The notes below the pieces were generated by a model that was given only the letters and a program-made list of their open reading frames with translations, was not told where the DNA came from and did not search any database. From Nocardia altamirensis NBRC 108246 (GTDB lineage Bacteria > Actinomycetota > Actinomycetes > Mycobacteriales > Mycobacteriaceae), in assembly GCF_001612685.1 (NCBI RefSeq), contig NZ_BDAY01000071.1, positions 1 to 64,000 on the forward strand: a DNA stretch of 64,000 nucleotides, read 5' to 3'. The position numbers and the translations under genes were made by a program. Shown here in pieces: positions 1 to 7,871 of this stretch; position 1 is the stretch's first letter, and the number at the start of each line of letters is the position of its first letter.

Positions 1-192
1 CGAGGAGGGGGTGGGTTCGGGGAATGGGGTGGATTTTTTTGGGGGGAAGGGGAATTGGTGTCGGCTGAATGGCTGATACCCCGAGGTTGTGTGGAGGGAT
101 AGGGTGCTTTTTCTACCGGCTGCGCGAGAATAGATCTGAGCGAGCGCGGTTGCCCGTTGTCGGTTGTTGCGGCCGCTGTCGTCGGAGTTTGC

Positions 193-1179
193 ATGAACGT
201 CTGGGTGTGGGTGGCAACCTGGGCGTCGGTCGTATTGGCAGTCGCGATACTGGGTCCGCTCGGTGCACAGTTCGTGTTGCGCCGGGAGAGGCGGCGGGCG
301 ATGCGGTTGGCAAGGGGCGCTTCTACGCAGCGGCGGTTGCCGGGACTGTTGCGGTGGGCGGTGCCGGTGTCTGTCGTTGTCGGGGTCAGCGCGGTCACTG
401 TTTTCGGGGCGGTGTCGGCGCGGGCGCTGCTGGTTCGTGATCTCGAGGGTCGGGGGCGGGGTGGGCTGGCCGAGGTGCTGTGGCAGTTGCTGTTGTTTGC
501 GGGTCTTGCCGGGGTGATCGCTTTTCTGGTCGTTGAATTCGTGAAGCATCAGACGCCATTGCGTGCGCTGGTGCATCGGGCTGCGGTCGAGCGGTTTTTC
601 GGGGGCGATATCAATGTGCTGAATGAGCGGTTGCTGGAGCAGATGCATCAGCCGACGCCGAATGTCGAACGTTCGACTGCCAAGGGGTCGCCCAGCTACC
701 TCAGTTACGGGTCGACGTCTCGACAATTGACGGGCCAGCTGACGGAATCGCTGCGGCATTTCGCGGAGTTCCTTGCGGACATATCGATTTCGGAGGGTTT
801 GCGGGACGCACTGACTTTCGCGACGATCGGTGATCGGCGCATCGCGTCGGATCTCGTTCCCGTGCCAAGCGCATCGCTCGGCCTCGAGATCGTCACGCCG
901 CCGGACAGTTCGAGCCCGAGTCCCGCCGAGGCGGTGTATGAGCATATCGAGCGCAGGCTCGACATCTTTCAGATCCAGGTCGAGAACCTTTGGCGGCGGG
1001 TGCTGCGGACGATGGCGGCGGGGTGGGCGGGTCTGCTCGCCGCGCTTGGTGCGTCCGTAACCCAGTCGGGCGCAGCCGAAGTGCTGATGGCGACGATCGG
1101 CGGGGTGGTGATCGGTGGCCCGGCCGCCTGGTTGGCGCGAGATCTCGCTCGGCTGATCGAACGCAGGGGTGCGTTGTGA
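193..1179 (+). CDS. multi-pass membrane protein of unknown function, first gene of a five-gene operon
   Basis: The frame is open from 157, but the ATG at 193 starts directly on a hydrophobic helix and gives 328 residues. Hydrophobic segments lie near residues 5-27, 51-75 and 95-115, followed by a soluble, helix-rich middle of about 150 residues and a C-terminal hydrophobic pair near 280-315. I recognise no family. The stop codon overlaps the GTG start of the next gene by four bases, so the two are translationally coupled. The rest of the operon (hydrolase, two-TM protein, cupin, unknown) suggests a membrane-associated multi-gene system. Its role is not predictable from sequence alone. Confidence 0.75.
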   Translation: MNVWVWVATWASVVLAVAILGPLGAQFVLRRERRRAMRLARGASTQRRLPGLLRWAVPVSVVVGVSAVTVFGAVSARALLVRDLEGRGRGGLAEVLWQLLLFAGLAGVIAFLVVEFVKHQTPLRALVHRAAVERFFGGDINVLNERLLEQMHQPTPNVERSTAKGSPSYLSYGSTSRQLTGQLTESLRHFAEFLADISISEGLRDALTFATIGDRRIASDLVPVPSASLGLEIVTPPDSSSPSPAEAVYEHIERRLDIFQIQVENLWRRVLRTMAAGWAGLLAALGASVTQSGAAEVLMATIGGVVIGGPAAWLARDLARLIERRGAL

Positions 1180-1979
1180 GTTACGACCTGCTGCTTACCT
1201 TGCGGACCGCCGACCGTGGCGGACCGTGCAGGCAGCGGGTCCATGCGGAACTCGCGCCCGAGACGGGACGGCCGATGTTGTTGTTCGTGCACGGGTTCAA
1301 TGTGGATCGGGAACACGCACTGCGCCAATGGCATTCGCTGGCGCGGTTCATCGCGCCGGATCCGATGGTGCAGCGCGGGCCCTTCTTGTGGCCGAGCGAT
1401 CTGCATTGGATGCGGTCCATCGCGCGCTTCACCTATCCGGCCGTGGTGGATCGAGCCAGAGAGTGTGGCCGGTTGCTCGGCGACTATCTGGATCAACGGC
1501 GCGGCCATCCGTGCATCCTGATCGGGCACTCGCTCGGTGCTCTGGTAGCGCTCGCGGCGGCGGATTGGTATCGCGGTGACGAGTCTGTTCTGCGGGGGCT
1601 CGGCCTGGCCGGCGCCGCGGTCGCGGTGTCGGAGATGGCGTGGAAGAAGGGGCAATACGGTCGCAAGCTGGCGGACGTCGAGGGTGTCGGCTTCAGCCCG
1701 CGCGATCCGGTGCTCAAACGCCCGTTCGGCGTAGGCGACTGGTTGTACGCGCCGTGGACGCCACGGAGCGAGGCAGTCGGGTTGCGTGGCGCGCCTGCGG
1801 ACCGGGTGTGGCATCGGCAGAACTTCGAGATCGATCACCACGCGCATTGGCGCGAACCGGCGTTCGGCGCCTTCACGGCGGTTCTGCTCGGCGACTGGGC
1901 GCAGCGCAAACCCCGTGCGGCGCAATCTCCCCCGGAGCGAAACATCCGTACTCGACCGAGTGGAAGGGACCACGAATGA
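1176..1979 (+). CDS. alpha/beta hydrolase (lipase/esterase-like)
   Basis: A GTG start at 1176 overlaps the previous stop (GTGA) and gives 267 residues. The protein shows an alpha/beta-hydrolase N-terminus with LLFVHGFNVD (oxyanion region) and a nucleophile elbow GHSLGAL near residue 115, fitting a Ser nucleophile. A late His (DHHAHW) near the C-terminus could complete the triad. There is no signal peptide, so it is probably cytosolic or bound to its membrane neighbours. The gene overlaps the next one by ATGA. The closest general resemblance is to serine esterases or lipases that act on bulky substrates; the substrate is unknown. Confidence 0.7.
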   Translation: MSYDLLLTLRTADRGGPCRQRVHAELAPETGRPMLLFVHGFNVDREHALRQWHSLARFIAPDPMVQRGPFLWPSDLHWMRSIARFTYPAVVDRARECGRLLGDYLDQRRGHPCILIGHSLGALVALAAADWYRGDESVLRGLGLAGAAVAVSEMAWKKGQYGRKLADVEGVGFSPRDPVLKRPFGVGDWLYAPWTPRSEAVGLRGAPADRVWHRQNFEIDHHAHWREPAFGAFTAVLLGDWAQRKPRAAQSPPERNIRTRPSGRDHE

Positions 1980-2392
1980 GCAGCGACGTAACGGCGATCC
2001 GCGACGCGATTCACGACTACAAGGCGGGACACAACCCGAAGTTGGACTCGTTCTTCTACAACGGCGGGACGGTCGTCGCGCTCGCGGCGAGCATCGTCGC
2101 GACCACGCTGCCGTGGTCGGGGGACCTGCAGTGGATCCCGCGGGCGCTCACGGCGGTGGCCGCGATCATCATCGGCTCCGAGCGTGCGCTCGGGTTCGGT
2201 GAGCGCTGGCGGTTCCACCTCGGCCGCTACGGTGCGGCGCGATCGCTCGAAATCCGCCTGGCCCGTGCCGGTGTGTTGGAGCCCGCGGACGAGGCCAAGG
2301 AGATCTCGGCGATCGTGCACGAGCTCGGGGAATTGCTGCGTAATGACCGGGTGCCCGGTGGTCAACTGGATATTCCGCGCAGAGAAGGGTGA
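1976..2392 (+). CDS. two-TM protein resembling SLATT/DUF4231 family
   Basis: Start is the ATG overlapping the preceding stop (ATGA); 138 residues. A short N-terminal helix is followed by two hydrophobic segments near residues 26-42 and 48-64, then a charged helical tail with GFGERWRFHLGRYGA and a conserved-looking helix ending at residue 130. This order (two TM helices, aromatic/basic segment, amphipathic helix) is that of SLATT/DUF4231 proteins, which occur as membrane effectors in nucleotide-dependent conflict systems. No nucleotidyltransferase or SLOG gene is adjacent, so the assignment rests on topology and is tentative. Confidence 0.5.
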   Translation: MSSDVTAIRDAIHDYKAGHNPKLDSFFYNGGTVVALAASIVATTLPWSGDLQWIPRALTAVAAIIIGSERALGFGERWRFHLGRYGAARSLEIRLARAGVLEPADEAKEISAIVHELGELLRNDRVPGGQLDIPRREG

Positions 2393-2399
2393 CGAGCGA

Positions 2400-2810
2400 A
2401 TGTACATAGCGGCACTGGATGAGTCGACAGACGACCGCGGACTGAGTTTCTCGATCCTGTTTCCGCACCTGGCGCGGATCGGCCGGATTCGCGACGTGCA
2501 CATCGGCGAGATCCGCCCTGGCAAGGTTCGCGGTAACCACTATCACGCGATCCGTCAGGAGATCGTCGCTGTCATCGCGCGCGGCCGCTGGTCGCTACAT
2601 TGGGATACCGGCGCGGAAACTCCCACGCACACGCGCACATTCGAAGCGGGTGCGATTGTCGTTGTCCCGCCGCGCAATTGGTCGCACGCGGTACGGAATG
2701 ACGGTACTGAATCGCTCTGGATAGTCGCGGCGAGCGATCAGGTCTACGACCGGCACGAGTCGGATCCGGTGGCCCGCGACGCAATTCATCGGATGGTGGT
2801 GCAACCGTGA
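2400..2810 (+). CDS. cupin-domain protein
   Basis: 136 residues from the ATG at 2400, seven bases after the previous stop. The cupin motif 1 is visible as the GEIRPGKVRGNHYH stretch followed by a Glu (QEIVAV). Motif 2 is PPRNWSHAVRNDG, with the second-strand His. Metal ligands H-x-H and the later His are retained. It resembles small single-domain cupins such as sugar epimerase-like or WxcM-like proteins (N-H-Y-H). The gene sits fourth in the operon and overlaps the following GTG start by four bases. It could sense or modify a small sugar or nucleotide ligand; this is inference. Confidence 0.7.
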   Translation: MYIAALDESTDDRGLSFSILFPHLARIGRIRDVHIGEIRPGKVRGNHYHAIRQEIVAVIARGRWSLHWDTGAETPTHTRTFEAGAIVVVPPRNWSHAVRNDGTESLWIVAASDQVYDRHESDPVARDAIHRMVVQP

Positions 2811-4000
2811 CAGCGGAGACTTTTCGCACGTTCTGTCATATCAACGAGTACGGCATCGACGGCTTCGAGAAGCTGCACCGAATGGTGGCGACGAGTTCGC
2901 CGCTGGTGCTGTGGGGTCCGTCGAGCCGGATGATCGCGTCGATCCACTGTCGCATCCAACCGCACAATTTCCTGGGACTGGTCGACAGCGGCGACATCAA
3001 AATCATTTGCCGGGAGTGGTGGCTGGACCGAGCGTCGCGCGATCGGCACGACTGGTCGGGGGCCAAGTGGACGCCGGGCTTCGACGATGCACTCGCCAAG
3101 TTCGCGACCGAGGACAGCCCGCTACCCGAAGAGCAACGGCGAGTATCGATCATCAGTGGTGAGGGCGGCGACACCTGGGCTCCCGAGTACGTCGAGCGAA
3201 GTCCCGAGTTGGCCGATGCGATTTTCCGATCGCTCACGGCGTCGGACGCGCATCTTCGTTATCCGCGTGGGGTAGTGGAAAAGGCGGATCGCCACCGTGC
3301 CGACCGGCGCAAGTTCGTCGCGACGGTCGTCCGCGATACCTACAATCACGATGCGGCCCTGGCTGACTCGGGAACGAAGACACCATTCCTGCTGGCGCCG
3401 AAGGAATCCGCATTCCAGCAACTGCTGGAACACGTGCGAGCCGAGTCGCCGGTGGAGTTCCCCGAGTACCCTCGGGTGCCGTCGATGACGCCGAGCGAGC
3501 TCGCTGCGCTGACCGCCGAGGTGCTGCAGGTTCTTCGCCATCTCGAGGACGGCCGCAGCACCAGCGTTCGCCAGTTCATGAAGCACGACGGGCAGCAGCT
3601 GATCGCGGCATGGATGAATCAGTTCTGCCACGACCTGGAACAGGCGGGCGGCCGATTCAAGGCGGGCGACGTCGTCGCGCGGCTGCGTCGCGATTTCGAC
3701 AACAATGTGGCCGAACCCGCGGGTGAAATCGAAACTCCGGAGGTCGTCGGACGAATCGCGGAGCTGACGCTGGACGCCGCCGACATGGTCGGCAGTGACC
3801 AGTTGCTGCAGGTGTTCGGTGGGTTCGGCATCGCGGCATCGGCGCTGCCGCTCGGCACCGAGTTGGCGCGGCGAGTCGGTCTGCTACCGAAACGCTATGA
3901 GGGCCCATGCAAGTGGGCGTTCGCGTACGCCTACGGCAAAGTGACCGCCAGCAACGCACGTCGTCGGGAACTACGGCACACCTTCGACCGGCTGACGTAG
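2807..4000 (+). CDS. hypothetical protein, last gene of the five-gene operon
   Basis: 397 residues from a GTG that overlaps the cupin stop. No membrane segment, signal peptide or recognised catalytic motif is evident. The N-terminal part (to about residue 130) contains aromatic and charged segments (EWWLD, HDWSGAKW, DTWAPEYVE). The C-terminal half is mostly alpha-helical, with a Gly/Ala-rich segment near residue 335 (FGGFGIAASALPLG). The strict overlap with its neighbours shows it belongs to the same operon. I do not recognise the family. Confidence 0.65.
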   Translation: MTAETFRTFCHINEYGIDGFEKLHRMVATSSPLVLWGPSSRMIASIHCRIQPHNFLGLVDSGDIKIICREWWLDRASRDRHDWSGAKWTPGFDDALAKFATEDSPLPEEQRRVSIISGEGGDTWAPEYVERSPELADAIFRSLTASDAHLRYPRGVVEKADRHRADRRKFVATVVRDTYNHDAALADSGTKTPFLLAPKESAFQQLLEHVRAESPVEFPEYPRVPSMTPSELAALTAEVLQVLRHLEDGRSTSVRQFMKHDGQQLIAAWMNQFCHDLEQAGGRFKAGDVVARLRRDFDNNVAEPAGEIETPEVVGRIAELTLDAADMVGSDQLLQVFGGFGIAASALPLGTELARRVGLLPKRYEGPCKWAFAYAYGKVTASNARRRELRHTFDRLT

Positions 4001-4071
4001 GCGGACTCGCAGCGTCAGGAGCCCGCCGAAAAGCATTCGCCAAGCGAGAACAACCATGCCAGGGTCATGGG

Positions 4072-5031
4072 ATGACTGGGCAACGGGCGGCGGTCCCTGC
4101 CGAATCGGCCGCATCCGGAGCCGCGACGATCGGCATAACCGTTGGTGCACTGGCAGTTTCGACAACCGGAGTGTTCGTCGCGCTGGCGCAGGCGCCGACC
4201 GTGGTCTCGACGTTCTATCGCTGCGCGCTGGCCGTCCCGGTGCTCGTCGCCGTCGCCTGGTGGGAGAGTCGCCGCAATGGGCTGCTCGACCGGCGGGAGG
4301 CGTGGCTGGCGATCGCGTGCGGTGTGTTCTTCGCCGCGGACATGTTTCTCTGGGGCACAGCAGTGCTCGAAGCCGGGGCCGGGCTGACGACCGTCTTGGT
4401 GAATGTGCAGGTAGTCGTGGTGCCGCTGGTTGCGTACCTGGTGGATCGCGAGCTGCCGGGTCGGCGGATGGCATTCGCGCTGCCGGTGATGCTCGTCGGC
4501 CTCATCGCGGCGAGCGGCGTGCTGCAACAGGGCACGACCGGGCACAACCCCATGCTCGGCGCCGTCCACGCGATACTGGCAGGCGTCTGCTATTCCGGCT
4601 TCCTGTTCCTGCTGCGCCGCAGCGGCAGGCAGCGACGCACTATGCAGACCTACGCCATCGCCATCGTCATCCCCGCAGTGGCCGGCCTCGGCTGGAGCCT
4701 GCTGCGCGGGCTTTCCTCGACACTGCACGTCGACGGTCCCGCCCTGGGTTGGCTGGCGCTCACCGCCCTGACCGGTCAGGGCATCGGCTGGCTGCTCATC
4801 GCCCGCTACTCCCATCGAGTGCCGAGCGGAGTGAACGCCACCCTCCTGCTACTCACCCCGGTCGGTGCCCTGCTGCTCGGCGCGCTGATCCTCGGTGAAC
4901 GCCCGGCCCTGCTCCAAATAGTCGGCTCCGCACTGATTCTCGCCGCCGCATACGGTGTCTCCGTTCGGCGCGACCCGACGTCCGCCCCGCAGCCGACCTC
5001 AGCGGAGGAACCTGCCCCCTCGAGCCGATAG
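4072..5031 (+). CDS. EamA/DMT-family transporter
   Basis: 319 residues from the ATG at 4072. The protein is made of two repeats of about five hydrophobic helices, typical of drug/metabolite transporters of the EamA family (RhaT/YdcZ-like). Characteristic stretches are the first repeat ending at WGTAVLEAGAGLTTVLVNVQVV and the second ending at LLTPVGALLLGALILGE. It would export a small metabolite or amino acid across the cytoplasmic membrane; the substrate is unknown. The upstream frame is open to 3907, but that part overlaps the preceding gene. It converges with the TPR gene across an inverted repeat. Confidence 0.85.
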   Translation: MTGQRAAVPAESAASGAATIGITVGALAVSTTGVFVALAQAPTVVSTFYRCALAVPVLVAVAWWESRRNGLLDRREAWLAIACGVFFAADMFLWGTAVLEAGAGLTTVLVNVQVVVVPLVAYLVDRELPGRRMAFALPVMLVGLIAASGVLQQGTTGHNPMLGAVHAILAGVCYSGFLFLLRRSGRQRRTMQTYAIAIVIPAVAGLGWSLLRGLSSTLHVDGPALGWLALTALTGQGIGWLLIARYSHRVPSGVNATLLLLTPVGALLLGALILGERPALLQIVGSALILAAAYGVSVRRDPTSAPQPTSAEEPAPSSR

Positions 5032-5035
5032 GGCT

Positions 5036-5068
5036 GTCTCGGCGTGCGGCGGACTCGTCAGCCGAGAC
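5036..5068. terminator. inverted repeat between convergent genes
   Basis: GTCTCGGC at 5036-5043 pairs perfectly with GCCGAGAC at 5061-5068, just after the EamA stop and over the 3' end of the TPR gene. It could act as a two-way terminator; there is no T-tract. Confidence 0.45.
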
Positions 5069-7871
5069 GCTCCCTGGCCGTGGCTAGGGCACCGGTCAGC
5101 ACCTCGTGCACCGGGTCGTCCTCCTCGACTTCGGCAAGCGCCTTCCCGAGTACCTCCGCCGCCTCTGCCGCGCGCTCGAGGTCGAGCAGGATCCGTCCGT
5201 GCAGCAGATCCGATGAGGCGGCGTTGTCGGTGGCGTCGATTGTGCGAAACATGGTCGCTGCCTTGGCTGCTCGGTCCAGTGCTGCGTCGGAGCGGTCGGC
5301 GGCGTACAGGATTCGGGCCGCGTTCTGGTCCAGTCGGGCTTGATGCCAGGTGAGCAGGTCGGGATCGGGATCGCTCGCCGCCAGGTCGCGCATGGCCTGC
5401 TCCGCCGCGTCGAGAGCGGCGACCGCAGCGTCGATTTCCCCGCTCCAGCGCAACGACATCGCCTCGCTGTAGCGGCAGTAGGCGACCCGGACAGGGTCGT
5501 CGTCGAGCGCGGCCGCGTCGCCGGCCTGCCGATACCGTTGTGCGGCAAGGGCATCGCGATCGAGGGTGTCGAGCAGGTCTGCGGTCTCGGCGAGCACCTG
5601 TGCCGCGGCGCCGTGCTCGTCGTTGGCTCGGTGGAACTCGATGATGTCGTCGTAGATCGCGAGCGCCTGGTCCGGTTCCGCCATGTCGCGGTGCAGGCCC
5701 GCGAGCAGCCAGCGGCAGCTCTGCGACTCCTCGGTGCGGCCCAGGGCGTCGAAGGCAGCGACGGCCTCCTCGGCGAGGTCGGCGGCGTCGAGTAGCTGCC
5801 CGGTCCGGTGGTAGGCGATGGCCAGATCCCACAGGCAGCGCGGTACTGCCTCGGAGTCCACCGATCTGCCGATCGCGATGGCGGTGAGCAGCTCGTGCAC
5901 CGCTTCGGCAGGCCGGTCCAGCTGGTTGAGCAGCGAACCACGCAGCCCGTACACCGCGACACGCAGGTGCACCGGCTCAACGGCGCGCAGCGCCGCTGCC
6001 GCCTCCTCGACGGCGGTCAGGGCGGACTCGGCGTCACCGCTGTGGCGAAGCAGGGCGCCGAGCCGAAACCCGGCGACCGCGATCATCTTCGGGACTTCCG
6101 CGCTGCGATAGGCCGCCAGCGCGGTGCGTGCGGCGCCGATCCCCGCGTCGAGCTGCTCGGCGTTGTAGATGGGTAGGTCCATCTGGCAGGCCGCCACATC
6201 GCCGATCAGCACCGGGTCGCCCGACCCTGCTGCGAGGGTCGTCGCCGCGGCCAACAATTCCGCAGTCTCGTCGGCGAGCTCGCCACCCGCCGCGATCTGC
6301 AGCGCTTCGACCAGTCGCAGTGTCGACTCGATCTGTTCGGCGCGGTCGGGCCGCTGAATCAGATAGGCATGGGAGGTGCGTACCAGCGCCAATCCCTCAT
6401 CGACGCGGTCGGTTTCGCACAGATGCAGGCCGAGGTGGCCGAGATTGACTTGACGACCGGTCTCGTCGTCTGCCGTGGCGAAGAGCTCTACGGCCCGCCG
6501 TATCAACGCCTCGGTGGACGCAGGGTCATCGGCATCGGCACGCAGCCGAGCACGGAGGGCGGCGGTGCGAGCCAGCAGCGACGCATCCAAAGCGCTGTCG
6601 TCGAGCGTGTCGAGTTGTTGCAAAAGTGGTGTGGCCGTCGCGCGTTCGTAGCGATCGTAGGCGTGCTCCGCACGCTCGACGAGCTCGGTGGCGCTCAGCC
6701 CGGAAACATCGGCGGCAACGAGCTCCGGCGCGGTGCTCGGCGGCTGATGTTTGGCGGTGGCGGACAGCGGGAGGTGCTCCACAATGCGTTCGCGCGCAAT
6801 GAGAGTGCGGACAATCTTGCTCTGCTGGTCGGTGCCGTTGCGCCGATCGAACCGCGCGGCGATGTCGAGGGCTTGCTGCGTCAGTTCCGCGCCGAGCGCA
6901 GCGGCGGTGTGCTCGGCCGCCGGACGGTCCCCGTGCGCGGGACGGCGAACCACGGCCTCGTCGTGGCCGGCCTCGACAACGGTGCGCAGCAGCAGCGCCG
7001 CCGACGCGGCGAACATCATGGCCGCGGACGGACTCGGTGCGCGGTCCAGCCACCCGAGGTGGCGGTCGAGGAGTTCCAGTCCGCGCGAAGGGTTTCCGGA
7101 CAACGCGCAGAACACGAGGTGCTCGCCGATGTCCGCCAGATCCTGAGGCTTGGTGCGCAGGATCCGGTAGGCCCTGCGATGCGCGTTGCGTGCCTGTTCG
7201 TGCTGTCCGGTGCGCAGATAAGGCAGCAGCAGCGTGGTGAGGATGCGCTGCGGTTGTTCCACGCAGGTGAGCTCGCCCGCGAGCAACGGCTCGGCCACGG
7301 CGATGGCCTCCGCGTCGCGTCCGTGCTCGACCAGGTAGTCGGCCTTGCTGGAGGGATCGCAGCCCTCGCAGTCCGAGTTGTCGTCTCGCGGTGTCGCGCA
7401 CCACTTCTCGTACCACTCTTCGGCGGCCGCCCGGTCGCCGATGTGCTCGGCGACCCGGTGCCGATAGGAGTACACCGCCTGCAGGCTCTGCCCCTCCGCG
7501 CGATAGCGGTCCTCCATCTGATCCAGCGCGGCCAGCGCCCGATCCTTCGGTACCTCGGGGAATTTGGTCATCGCGTTGACGGCGTGCTTGAAGTACCAGC
7601 GCAGCGTGCCAGCCACCCACGGCTCGTACGCCGCCGGGTTCCGGTCGTAGTCGGCAAGACACCGGGCGAACGGAACGAACAGCTTGGCGGGCTGTAAGCC
7701 GTGCGTGTACGCACCGACCAAGCTCAACCGGGTGTTGAAGGCGACCTCGGCGTGTTCACCGGCCTCCGCGTGCCGCAGAATCTGCTCCAGCAGAGCGTCT
7801 TTGGCGTCACCGTAGGACAGCTCGTTGGCTTCGCCGAGCAGCTGGTACAGGCTGTCTTCGGTCTCGGGCAT
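5058..7871 (-). CDS. large tetratricopeptide-repeat protein coupled to the Hsp90-like gene
   Basis: 937 residues, almost wholly alpha-helical. The C-terminal two thirds shows recurring TPR-like units with A/L-rich helices, for example LWDLAIAYHRTGQLLDAADLAEEAV and QSCRWLLAGLHRDMAEPDQALAIYDDI. A CEGC motif near residue 170 might bind metal or form a disulfide. No signal peptide. Its ATG overlaps the stop of the upstream Hsp90-type gene (TGATG), so the two are translated together. TPR domains are the classic docking modules for Hsp90 partners, which makes a co-chaperone or client-adaptor role attractive but unproven. Confidence 0.75.
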   Translation of the reverse strand: MPETEDSLYQLLGEANELSYGDAKDALLEQILRHAEAGEHAEVAFNTRLSLVGAYTHGLQPAKLFVPFARCLADYDRNPAAYEPWVAGTLRWYFKHAVNAMTKFPEVPKDRALAALDQMEDRYRAEGQSLQAVYSYRHRVAEHIGDRAAAEEWYEKWCATPRDDNSDCEGCDPSSKADYLVEHGRDAEAIAVAEPLLAGELTCVEQPQRILTTLLLPYLRTGQHEQARNAHRRAYRILRTKPQDLADIGEHLVFCALSGNPSRGLELLDRHLGWLDRAPSPSAAMMFAASAALLLRTVVEAGHDEAVVRRPAHGDRPAAEHTAAALGAELTQQALDIAARFDRRNGTDQQSKIVRTLIARERIVEHLPLSATAKHQPPSTAPELVAADVSGLSATELVERAEHAYDRYERATATPLLQQLDTLDDSALDASLLARTAALRARLRADADDPASTEALIRRAVELFATADDETGRQVNLGHLGLHLCETDRVDEGLALVRTSHAYLIQRPDRAEQIESTLRLVEALQIAAGGELADETAELLAAATTLAAGSGDPVLIGDVAACQMDLPIYNAEQLDAGIGAARTALAAYRSAEVPKMIAVAGFRLGALLRHSGDAESALTAVEEAAAALRAVEPVHLRVAVYGLRGSLLNQLDRPAEAVHELLTAIAIGRSVDSEAVPRCLWDLAIAYHRTGQLLDAADLAEEAVAAFDALGRTEESQSCRWLLAGLHRDMAEPDQALAIYDDIIEFHRANDEHGAAAQVLAETADLLDTLDRDALAAQRYRQAGDAAALDDDPVRVAYCRYSEAMSLRWSGEIDAAVAALDAAEQAMRDLAASDPDPDLLTWHQARLDQNAARILYAADRSDAALDRAAKAATMFRTIDATDNAASSDLLHGRILLDLERAAEAAEVLGKALAEVEEDDPVHEVLTGALATARERLG

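Noticed and set aside
1..192. Upstream small genes at the left edge
   Set aside because: The open frames at 69-440 lack an RBS and overlap the membrane protein; only non-coding upstream DNA is supported.
6369..7697. 442-residue plus-strand open frame
   Set aside because: It lies antisense to the TPR gene, which has strong family-like sequence and coupling to the Hsp90 gene. Its composition (Gly/Arg/Gln rich) is typical of a high-GC shadow frame.
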